Origin: Paragordius varius
Lineage: Eukaryota > Nematomorpha
Reading direction: 5' to 3'
NCBI GenBank assembly: GCA_964247055.1
Contig: OZ176060.1
Coordinates: 1,612,001-1,676,000, forward strand
DNA: 64,000 nucleotides
Below the pieces are notes generated by a model, which saw only the letters and a program-made list of their open reading frames with translations, ran no database searches and was not told where the DNA came from. Both the position numbers and the translations under genes were made by a program. This document shows, one piece after another, positions 1 through 12,806 of the stretch (positions within the stretch are counted from its first letter, which is position 1; every line of letters begins with the position of its first letter).

Positions 1-166
1 GCATGTAAAAATTGGTATAAATTACATTTAAATAGTCAATAATTTTAAATAATTATAAATACCCAATCTCTTTACGAGTTCAATTTAATATAATAAATAT
101 ATTGCATCATCATAAAATAGTGATTAACAAAAATAAGCAAAATAAAAAATTTTAAGAATGATATAC

Positions 167-256
167 TTGGTGGTAAACATTCACAAGTTTGGCATTGAAA
201 ATGGTCCATTTTGAAGCCATAGAGACAGGTGTTGACGCAAACAGGAGGTATGCATG
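167..256 (-). CDS. Gene A exon 14: antistasin-type module
   Basis: Twenty-nine codons with acceptor TTGTTTAG and donor A|GTATAT, phase 1 in and out. The cysteine layout is C-x4-C-x3-C-x(YGFKxD)-C-x2-C-x-C, read from CIPPVCVNTCLYGFKMDHFQ and CQTCEC. This is the antistasin pattern, including the G-F/Y and D between Cys 3 and 4. Antistasin modules inhibit serine proteases in leeches and occur in cnidarian and annelid secreted proteins. Whether this one inhibits anything cannot be told from sequence. Confidence 0.8.
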
Positions 257-3200
257 CTAAACAATAAAAATAAAGATTATTTGTATGTGAGAATTGCTAA
301 AAGATTAGTGTTATTGAAAAAATTCAATTTTATGAAATATTTTAACGTAAATGAATGGTTGATAAAAATACTTTTGGTAATAGATGTAGTTGAAAGCATT
401 TTTAAGATATTTTCGCTACTTTTTATATTATCGGTTGGTATAAAACCAGTCATATTTATATGCTCGTTTATGGTAGATGTTAATAAGTTTGTTGTTGTTT
501 CAAATTTAGTTGTTGTATGGGTTAAGTTATTATAGGGAGTAGTAATATTTAGGGTTTCATTATTTAAAGGGGTTGATTTAATTGTTGTTGTGATATTTGA
601 AGATTTTGCTATAGATGTAGTAAATATATTTTGCCTAGAACTATGGGTATTAGAGGTGTTGTAATCTGAGTGTCCAGTTAATGTTATGTTTTCCTCAATG
701 GTCGTTAAAAGTGTTGTAGGAGAAGAGGTTGATGATACAGACCGCTCACTTGATACTGTAGGAGAAGTTACATTATTCATCGTATTTGCGGAAACAGTAG
801 TTATTAAAAGAGTTGTATTTAAAATTCGAGTGGTTAAACTAGATGCATTGAAAGGCGTGGTTGTATAAGTTGCATTTTTACTAATTCCCTCGCTAATTGT
901 GATAGAGGGATTTGAGTTTAATGTAGTGGTTATGGTGTGCGGTGTTAATGGAGTCGTTGTAATAGTAACTTCTGGTTTAAAAGGACTAGAGTGATTTAGT
1001 GTCACTTTCGGAATCGTTAAATTTATTCCAGGTGTTGTAGTGTTTTCAATTATTTTAAAAAATCCAGTAATGCTGGAATTTTCGTTGATTGTTGTTGTAG
1101 GGACAGACAATGTACTGCCCTGACTTACATTAAACCTATTTTTACCGGTGGGTGTGGGATTATATGAACTAATATTAGTGACAAAATAGCCTGTAACGTT
1201 AACTTGTTCGCTTATGGTAGAGTGTGTTTGCCCATTCGTCGTATTTTGTTCTTTAGGTGTTCGTAGAGTTGACTTTTCCCCATTATTAGTTTCGTTGTTA
1301 AACTGTAGAGGGGTGATTGAACTTGTTTTAAAAGTTGATATAGTACTATGATTGTTTGGAGGAACTGTGGTGACTTTTAAGGGTGTAAGTCCTGAAGGGG
1401 TGTTTAGCTCTACGATAAGAGAAATGCTGGTAGATTCTAGTTTTTATATTGTAGAATATTTTAAATCGATAACATTTTAAAAATTATAGAAACACCTCTT
1501 AACTTTAAAAGGTGCAATATTAAATAAAATATTGTTTTAAAATAATACAGTTAAAATTGAAATCATACGGACAAAATGCAAATATATAAAGCAAAAATTT
1601 TTTAACAAAAGACAACCATACTTTTTTAAACCTTAATTTATCCTATAAAAAACATTTATTTATAATGGTAAAATACATAATTGAGTATGTTACCAATTTA
1701 CATTACTATATTATACTATGCATTTTAAAACAACGAGATATATTTAAAAAATTAAATTAAGATTCAAAAGAACGCCGCATTTTTTCAAGCAAAAGCACAG
1801 TTTTGTATAAAGTAGAAATTTTTTTAATATAAATAATTTAATATTAAGGATTCATTTAATTTTAAATTGATGATTATTTAATTTTAGCGTTGAATTATGA
1901 TTTTTAATGTTTTATTATCAATATTTGGTGGTAAAAAGATTATGTTCAAACATTTTGCCCATAACTTAATTCTATTATTTATTTTATTAATTCTATTTTT
2001 TTATAATCATGTTTATTTTCATTTATGAAAAATATTTTAATATTGGATTTGTATTTTAAGCAGAATTCCAAGAAAAAATTAATACTTGAAAAATTTACCT
2101 GGTTATGTTTGATACATGTGAAATATTAAACATCAAAATATTTGATAATAGATTGTTTATAGATTAAAGTTCAATATCAATTTAAAAATATTTTAAAAAT
2201 ACATAATAATAAAATTAAATTATGGACAAAATGTATGAACATAATTATTGTACCTATTGAAAATAACAATAAAAATCATAATTCAACTATCAATTTAACT
2301 AATCATTAATTTAAAGTTAAATGATACCTTATTATTAAATTTCTGAAATATAAAAAAATTTGTTACTTTTTGCAAAATGTTGCTTTTCTTGAAAAAATGA
2401 TATTTTGGTTGAAAAAATGATATCTTTGCTTGATGAAATGTTGCGTTTGCTTGAAAAAAAATATTTGCGAAAAAAAATTGTTTTTGACTCAAAAAGGATA
2501 TTTTGTTCTTTATTAAATTATAATTTTTTATGGTTCAACAATGTATTTATATACCATTTTTCAATTGTAAGCAACATTTTTTAACAAACCCAACACTTTT
2601 TCAACCAAATACAACATTTTTTTAACCAAACGCAACATTTTTCGTTCTGTTGGGATGGAAAATGTTGCGTTTGGTGTTGCTTTTGACTGAAAAGTATTTA
2701 TACATTAATCCAATTTAAAATTTATATGTTATAATAATTTTTTTATATATACCATTTGCGCTTCAAGAGTGAAAATTTAAAGTTGGTGCTTGAACATAAA
2801 AAAATCCTTGAACATTTCAATGATTTTTCATTTTTTAATTTTGTTTTTAGATTTTATCTATCAAACCGTGTATCCATCTATTTTATCATTTTTAACCTAT
2901 TCTTAATCAGTATCAACTTTTAACAGAAACAGCTTTTACTAATAAATTTTTATAAAATATATTATATATTAATATGATATCTAACTTAATTAAAAAATAT
3001 ATTATTCTGGGTTATTAATTACAATTTTTCATTCAAAACATTCATAAATTAATACTTTTGTTGAATAAAATTTAGTTTGAAACAAAAAAGTGGTTTTTAA
3101 ATTAATTTTAAAATGAATAAATAATAATAAATAAAGTTGGTTAAAAAATAATAAAAAATCTAAAAAAATGGTTAAATCTAAATTTAAAAATTTTAAGGAC

Positions 3201-6200
3201 CATAAGGATTGAAGTGGTCAAGGACACTGTTAAAATAATAGTCTTAAATTTAAGCAGGTATTTATATAGTTGTCAAACACGTATCTCCAACTAAATGGAG
3301 GTATATAATAACAACAAATTTTATATTGTCGCTTGGCAAAACAATTTAAAGGTGCCATTATGGAAATTTTACTTATCATAAAAATTGTTTTTCAAAACTA
3401 AGCTGAGAATATTAGAATTAATAATAAATCTTATTATATAAATAGGGAAGATCATTTTGAAATATTAAAAAATAACCAAGAGGAGTGCTTTTCGTGATTG
3501 GGGGGCGAGAACTGGCTGATGGAGGTGAGGTTGGTAATTCTACTATCAACGATACCGTTGTTGATGATTCAGCTGTATATGTACATGTGTATATAGTCAA
3601 AAATGTAATTAATTAAAGTTTGTATTAATCCACCTGTTATCCGAAAAAATAGGGGTTCACTTTAAAAGTAAATGATACTATTTAGCCGGAATCTGGAAAG
3701 AATGCAAAAGATCTTATAAAACGATTCTTTCGAGTCTTTAAAATGACACCTCCCGCCCAATTTTCGTCTGTTTACGGCAAAATTTGTTAAGACAAAACGC
3801 AAAAACATAGTATGATTGTAGATAACATAATTGATTGTCTACCAATGTGCTTTTCTTTTTAAAATTAATAAAATGGTATACTTTTAAAAAATATTTTCCT
3901 ATATATTTTACGTTGTGTCCGTATAAAACCGATTTTTATAAGTAAACGCGCCACATAATGGTTTATGATATATTTTAATGATAATTTATGGAAGAAGCAG
4001 TTAGCTTTTACCAAAAAAGTATCATGTGAACGAATGCATTTTTTTATAGGGAGCAGTTGCAAAAAGTGTCAATAACTTTCTAGTATCACTCTTAAGCGAA
4101 GAAAACCAAAAGCACTCTAAGAATCCATATGTGTTTTTTACCATAATATGTGTAATTCCTTAGGTATTTTTTATCTGGACTGTATTTATGAGTTTTAAGG
4201 AGTGCTAATAATATAGATGAATAACAAATCCCATTATTCAAACTAGGCTCTGTATTAATTAAATGTATATCATTTAATACCGCGATCAAAAAAAGTTATG
4301 AGCGAATAAAAATAGCATTAATTAAAAATAAAACATAATATATAATGAAACCTATCAAAAATAAAAGCTGTAATTTAAGTATATTTCATGCGCATATCAG
4401 TTTCGTTTTTTTCAATATTTTAACACTTCGATTCATATTGGGGTATATAAGGCTAGGGGCCCCATACTATATTTAAATACATATTTTTAAAATAATTGAA
4501 ATCTCCAATTTAAATTTATGCTTGTATTCTGATAAAAATTATATAAATAAACGAAATATCTAATAAAATTAAGTTTTAAAAAAATGTTTTATATCAAATT
4601 TCATTTTTATTTTAAACATTTTTGTAAAATATTATGATTATTGATTCTAACGCTAAATTAAAGCTTTTTATTAGATCTAACATTGATATAATCAAAAACT
4701 ATTCTTTTCGCATTATATTTATATTTAGCTAATGTACCAGTTAAAATTTTTAACTTGAGTTTTTTCATAAAATAAGTAATATCAAGTAAGTAATATCAGA
4801 TTTTTTAAATGTTTCGGTGCATCAATGTTATATAAGTGACTTTTGCCATTGTTTCAATTCATTCCATATTTTTATAAATATTTGATCATAAACAGGCCTG
4901 TGGTCCCCAAAAATTTGAATTAGAGACTAAAATGAATGGTTGTTTCCAAGTGCAAAATACCAATAACAACTGAATAGAAAAATTATATTGCCAAAAAAAC
5001 ATTTGTTATTTTATGTCTAATAACACCTTTAAAACACAGATGTAAAAAATATCACTTGTCGTTAAATGCAAGGATCTAGTGGTGTTTGGCAAGTTAGATT
5101 CATTTTCATGGATCTCGGATGATCTGGTCAAAGTTGATAAATTAGGTGCACCTGATGGAGGGGAATTTGTTGTGTTTAGCGTTATGGTTGTATTAAACCA
5201 ATTTATTGGAGAAAAATCCACTTTGTAGCAATATATATGCAAAATTGAATGATATTAAAAATTTACGACTTTTATATAATTGAATGTTTAACTGATAAAG
5301 ATAATCATATTACAGTCTTATATAATAATAATAATGGATTTACAAGGCGGAGGGGCATTGTTACATTTGTATTGGTAGTCGATGGGATAATAGGGTAGTA
5401 TTTCAAGTTCCCATTTTTCATTATTAGACATCTCAAAAGAAGCATTATTTAGCTGGTGAATAACAGATTTTTCTATGTTGTTGTGAAAACGTCTAACATA
5501 TCTGCCAATCTCTTTTCCATGCGACTATTATTTTATATGAAAAGATCGATAAATATACTCATTAATATCTAATTTGTAAAATAATTGATTGTTACATATA
5601 TTTAAACTCAGGCGTAGCAACCAATTTAGTTAGTTACAGACGATGAATAAATCCTTATTAACTTTATCTTTAAAAATAAAATTGTCAGCAAAAAGTCTTT
5701 TAATCGCATAAAAACGAAGCGTAGCCAAAATTGATTGCTATAATGACTAACGAAATCCAAAAGAGGGCAAGAGAGGACAATTATTGAGATCACTTATGCG
5801 AAAAGTTAAAACAGATGACATAAATAACCCTAACTTTTTTGCTCATGCAAAGAATCTCATGAAAAAAATTGTTTTGTTAAACAAATTAACCCTCATTTTT
5901 GCAAACAGTCAAATTAGTATAACATTTGTAATAAGCTCTAAAAATAAATAATTTAAAGGTTACGATGTGATCACCACAAACTTAAAATTAGCGCTGTTTT
6001 ACAGAAATAACTAATATTTTTTCTGGTCAATATTGAAGTAGTAAAACAGCTCTAGTTACATAATAAAGCTATTTTTCTAATTTTTTTATAAAAGCAGTAA
6101 ATACCTTAAAAAATGTGAGTGGATTTTAAGTATATACTGATTTAATTAACAAATATTTTTATATTAATTATTGATTTTTACACGGTTTATAAAATATCCA

Positions 6201-9200
6201 GTTCTCCTAGAAAAAACTTTGTTAAAATGGTTATATCAAATACCGTAATGGAGAATTCGAAATTGTAAAATTTTCTAATAGCGTTGTATCGTGTCAATGT
6301 CCGATAATAGATGTACTGAGCCGTATCGACATATTGGGATAAACGACTTTCATCATCTATCTCGTCTTTATTACACTGTAGGGAAAAATACTTACGATTA
6401 GACTCTGTTTCTCGCGATTGCATAACACATCTATACATTTAAATTTTTTATTACGATTAATTATATGGATGCATAAAAAAATAATGCTATAAAAAAGTCC
6501 CTTGATGCATAAGACTGTGATTTTTCAATTTTAAGTATTAATTACTATTTGTAAAACATTAATGGCGTTTTTTCCCTCATTTTATATTTATACCAGTAAT
6601 CCAATAATATGAAATTAGGGCTTATTTAACATGGGATATATAGTTTTGGGGTAATGTGATTTTGATACTTTTCACAATTGTATAAAATAAATAGTTCCTA
6701 ATAAGTAGTATTTTCCTATATTATGGGTCGGTTGAAAAATAGTATTTACCACCTAATTTCATAAATACTACTGTTAAAAGATTAAAAATAATTAAAGATT
6801 ACTATGTTGCATAATAACATTTTGTCTTAATACAGCTAAATTTAATAAACACTATTTTTACGTGAATTTAAATAACAGATATGTCAAAAATAATATGAAC
6901 AACATAATAAATAAGAATATTGAGATAAAGATTAAATATATTGATCCTTGAATTAAAACCGTGAATAATAATAAACTGGAATATTTTTGAGGTTTCAGAT
7001 TTTATTAACTGGAAACAACTTTTGAATAACCGTTTAATAAAAATTAATTCTAATACTTTTTTCATATTAATTTGATACATATTTAGTTTAAATATATATA
7101 TATATAGATATATATGTATAAGTATATATATCGTTTGCCAGTCAAAAAAACATTTTCCTAATCAATAAACGTTTTCTTAGCCAATCAAAACATTTACCAG
7201 TCAATCTAAACATATTCTAAGTACAATAGCGTATGCAGTAAAAGATTGTTAGTGCAAAATAATCTAAAAAACACATTTTTAATAAAACAGGGGGATATTA
7301 TGGATAGTGTATAGAAATCAAGGGACAATCTTGGTATATGTAAAAATGCGCGTTTGGTTTTTTTTTGAAATTGCGATAAAAAATTGTAGTGAAACATAAT
7401 TTCGCAGATTTCTTATAAAAAATGTTAACTTTTTATTTATTGGTAGAACATTCGTGATTTGAATTATGACATTGTATGCAAATACAATTAGATATTATAC
7501 AAGATTTTTATCTTAATTATAACTTGCTTTTCTCGATCTATTTAAAACTGAATATGCGTGAGGTGAAAATTAAAGAATTTTCAAAATTTGGGGTTTTTTG
7601 TAGTTAAAAATAAATTATTTACTTGTTAAATGCATTACTATTATTTTTATTAACCGACACCTTGTTTTTTTTACAGATTCACGGAAATATTTATAAACAC
7701 AATATTTTTAACAATGCAACAATAAAAACCATATATTATAATAATAAATATCTATTTTTAATACTATTGTGAAATATGTATATTTGAACAATAACTCTAA
7801 CAACATCATTTAATAAATTTTCTGTAACGCAACTTCTGTCAAAATCTTGTGTGATTTTTCATACTGCTTTCTAAATGACTGTTTACTATATAAACGCACA
7901 AAAAATAATAAAAGTAATGCATTTATTAAGTAAACTTTTGTAATTTATTTTAAACTACAAAAAACCTCAAATTTTAATTTTTCACCTCACGCTTATTCAT
8001 TTTTAAGATCGAGAAAAGCAAGTAATAATTTAAATAAAAATCTTGTATAATTTCTAAGTTCAATAATTCAATTCACGAATGTTCTACCATGAAATAAAAA
8101 ATTAACATTTTTTATAAGAAATCTGGGAAATTCTGTTTCACTAATATTTTTACAATTTTTCATCGCAATTTTACGAAAACCAAATGCCTATTTTTACATA
8201 TACCAAGATTGTCTCCTGATTTTCTATACATTATCCATAATATCCCCCTGTTTATAATAAAAAAGACCAACAATCTTACGCTACTATAAATGGAACGTCA
8301 TTTTTAATGAAAATAATCAAAACAAATAAAAATTACTTTAAATCGTTAGTACGTGGTCGATAAAGAAGAAAATAGAACAATAAGAATGTTAAAGGAATTT
8401 CGCAATAAAGAAAAAAATATAAAATAACAATATAAATAACGTTACAAACTTTTTTTATAAAAACATTACACACATGTTTTTTTAATTACATATGTCACTA
8501 AATACTTTTAATTTATATTTTAATCTAGTTTTATTTTTTGCGTTTGAACAAAGATTACTCGTAATTTAAATACCCAAATAAATTCATCAATTTTAGTAGA
8601 ATTATATGCATAAAAAATAAGGATATATAGTTTTTGAGATATTTATATAAAAAATATATTTAAAAATCATAAACTTTTTATTTTAACCATTGAAATAGAT
8701 AATTCGCTATATTAATTGAATCTCAAGTAGGTCATTCCCTTTATTTTGGTTTTTAAATATTTCATCCATGATAAAATTGTCGAAAAAAACATTTCTTTAA
8801 ATGATAAATGTTGATTTTTAATAAAAAAATTTGATTAAAAATATAACTAATTTAATACAGTACATAAATTATGGTAAGAAAATGTTTAAAAACGAACTTG
8901 AAATGTTTAAGAATCAAATAGTTTTAAATTACCAATATTCAAATGGTAAGCGAATCATCGATCTCAATGTTAAAATAAAAAAGTTTTTGAATTTTAAATA
9001 TATATTTCTTTATATATATTTAAAATTCCATAATATACTATCCAATTATTAATATATTAAAGAATAAGTTATTATTGATTACGTGTTGGCATAATAAAAA
9101 AAAATATCATTCTTTTTCTAAAAAATAATATCCCTATTAGTGTGCATTAATGAGGAAAAGTTATTTATATTTCTTGTTTTGATATTTATCATCAAAATGA

Positions 9201-12200
9201 AAACGTTTATATTGACTAGGGAAACGTGTTAATTGTCTCGAAAAATATTTGAGTAAGTAATAGTTTCGAGTGACTGGAAAAATGTTGGGATGGACTGGGA
9301 ATGTTTATATTGATTTCTCGCCATTATGTTTTGACTTAAATTTCAAAATCCAATTATTATTTAATACATACCCTAAAATTGGAAAAGTTTTGAATTCAAA
9401 CAAGTACTCATATAATTTTGAATGAACCCAGTTTAATAAATCTAGATATTACAATTGTTAAATAGTCGATATTGGATATCTATTATTTAAAGCAAACACC
9501 CCAGCTAAACATTATATTATCATCCTGAATCGCCAAGTCCGCCATATTGTGAACGATCACTGCCATAACATACAAGTGGATGTAAATATGTCAAAGATAT
9601 GGCATTCCATAAGACAATCAGTAAATATGTTTAGTTCCTTATTTAAGAATCCCAATATTGTATGGTAGTACCATTTTTTATGCAAAAACAATTTTTCAAG
9701 CGAGCGCAGCATTATTTCAATCAAAGACAATATTTTTTCAAACAAACGCAACATTTTTTCGAGCTAAGACAACATTTTTTCAAACAAACGAAACATTTTT
9801 TCAAGCAACTTGAAAATTTAACGCCCTTCCCTTAAAGTTGTTTCTACATTTTTGATTTTGCATACAATCGTTATTATTATGTAAGTATTTATTTTTTTAT
9901 AAAACACCTAATATCTTTATTTATTGGTATTATATGATGAAAATTAATATTTTCACTTTATAAAATTACTGTTTTGAAGGTAATGAAACATTGTTCTCCC
10001 TATTAGATTAAAAATCTGTTATTTTTTACAGTTTTGTGTCTTCTATAGGCTAAAAGTTGGAATTGATTTAATAATTTAGGTAAAAAGAACCAATCAGGAC
10101 TTTCTTAAAATAATCTAATCAACAAAAAATTGAATTTAATAAACTGGCATAAAATAAAAGAAATATTTTTAAATTTAAAAAGTTGCTTTTGCTTTAAAAA
10201 TGTTTTACTCCAAAAAATGTTGCGTTTGCTTAAAAAGTGTTGCGTTTGGTTGAAAAGTGTTGCGTTTTGGTGAAAATGTTGCTTTCGATGAGAATGATAA
10301 AAATTGAATTAAAATTTAATTAATACTTAATAATAAAATATCATAAGATAATATTTGGCCTGAAAATAAAATACATGTTGCCTAGCGAAATGTGGTGACT
10401 GAAAAATGGTTCTTACAATTACCTGGTGGTAAATTATATTTAATTGAGTTAATTATACACACTTTAACTGCATACTTTTCCTATTTATTTTTCAATCGAC
10501 CCATATATTTCATGTCTAAGCTAAGTTGTTTTGTAAAATATGTAAAAATTATTGTAAGAGACCTTGATATTTTCACTTGACACTTTAAACATAAAATTTT
10601 GTAAAAAAATTTAACAAAAAACTTTTATACCTGCAGGGATGATTATATTTCATATTATCGCACAAAATAGAAACATAATCATAACAAATTTGTATGTTAG
10701 GAGGAACTTGATATATAACCGTATTCTCTGTTAGTTTACTTGTTTTTAATTCGACACGGCTTGCACATTCATACAGGGTTTTATCCGCGACCTGACGCTG
10801 ACAATTTAAAAATCATTATTATATAAAAATTAATAAGGATTTGACAAAATTTTTTTTATTTACCTTAACTACTAATTCAATAGTTTCATCCAAAGGGTGA
10901 CATTGGCACACTTTAATAACACGAGAAAAACTGAGATGTAACTGATTAAAGCGTCGCATAAAATAGCTGTGATCAAAACCATCACACGTTAAACGAATTT
11001 TCTTTTCAGTAGAATAAAGTTTAGGACTGCAGCTGTACAATTAATATATAGCGAAAATTATAATAAAACTAAAATCACATCGCATGGACCCTCTTAATTT
11101 TTAAGCATTATTTAAAAAATATATAACATTATATTAGAGTGCTTTACTGTTTTCGGATTGATTATTACAGAAATTTTGTTGTTAATATTTAGGTTTTATA
11201 AAATAAATTTTTGCCTTTTAAGGACGTTAATAGAAAAACCTGATTTTTTAATCTGACTTTTTTAAAAACCCTAATATGATTTTAGACAATTTATAAATTG
11301 TAAATATCTGCTATTGATAATAAACCAAAATATCTTATATCCCTAATTATCCCTAATTTTTACTCTTTCATTCTTTTTTCTCTGATATTTCAAAAACAAG
11401 GTCGTCAGCAAATTAACATTTTGGCCGCAAATGAATTTGCTAGTTATAAGCTGTCTCGTTTAAATTTTTGTTAAAAAATCGACCCTCTGTGAAGTTATAT
11501 AATAATTTTTGATAAATGCTAAATGACACTTTTTTGAAGATGTATACTTAGCTAAAATAGTTGTTTTTTGCAATATTTTGAAATTTTTTCATTATTTTTA
11601 TTTTGAGCATGCCTTTAACGGTTTGAAACCCCTATAACAAAACAAATATAATTCAATGTTGAGACCTATATTTGCAAAATCGTGATTAAAAGACTCAATT
11701 TAGGTAATTACGACAATCTATAATATATATTATTAGATAAATGAGTTTTGTTTTTTTACCGTTTTTATCTTTAAAATATCACAGCGCTTCAACTAAATTT
11801 TGCCAGAATAAGGCAAAGTATGAATGTTTTCAAAAAATGTGTCATAAACTATTTACAAAATTAATCCGCTTTTTTGCGTTTTAAAATAACCTATTTTAGC
11901 GACAAGGTATTATAATCAGCGCTTATATATCAAAATAAAGTTTACTATTAATTTGTTTTTTTATATAACAATTCACGCCATTTTTTAACTAGGGGAGTAC
12001 AGGCATATATTTTATATATAAGGTGCAGAAATTTATTATATATAAAGTTATAAATAAACGTAATTTAGTAAACCTGAAAATTATAGCTTAATCAGCTTGT
12101 GTTCTTGTGCTTTGTTATAAAGCTTTTTAATCTCAATTTTTTTCATACTGCAACCCTTATATATTCTGCCAAATTGATTATGACAAAACGTCCAAACTAA

Positions 12201-12767
12201 TCGGAAATTTACACATGTATATTTATATAAATGAGGTATTATGTTTCCGAAATATAAACGGGTTTCATACATACAATTTGTTTTGTTTATTAGTTTGCTC
12301 ACATTTGTGTGGTTTAATATTTCAATACAGTTTTTATATGTTTACAATAAAATCTTATGTGTGATGAAAATATAAAATTTTATTACCCATAACCCCAATC
12401 TGTGTATAATTTTAAATTAAGAAAACACTATTTCATCTGATAAAAGGTTTATTAATTAAAAATTTTAAAAACCTGCAGGGAACAGCATAGTTTAAGTAAT
12501 CACACATCATATATACTGGGTCCTCTATACCACCACCTTTAATAGTATTAAAATATTACATGTTTAACGAATAAATAACTTACAGTCCCAAACTTTCCCC
12601 TTAACTTTGTCTTTCATCAAATTGTCATAAAAGGTTTCCAAGTAATCTAAATAATTAAAAAAAATATTAAGCATTGTAAGGAATAAACTATGTTTATAAC
12701 GGCATTTTAGAATGATTATCGCCATAAATCAAATAGTATAATTTAACAAAAAAATATTTCCTAATTT

Positions 12768-12806
<39 letters not shown>

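Noticed and set aside
686-868. Plus-strand open frame
   Set aside because: Shadow of the Thr-rich mucin exon on the minus strand; Val-rich composition is what a complementary Thr-rich exon would give.
12081-12270. Open extension of Gene A exon 6 to a TAA
   Set aside because: It would end the gene before exons that join in phase and repeat its cysteine plan. A short isoform is not excluded.
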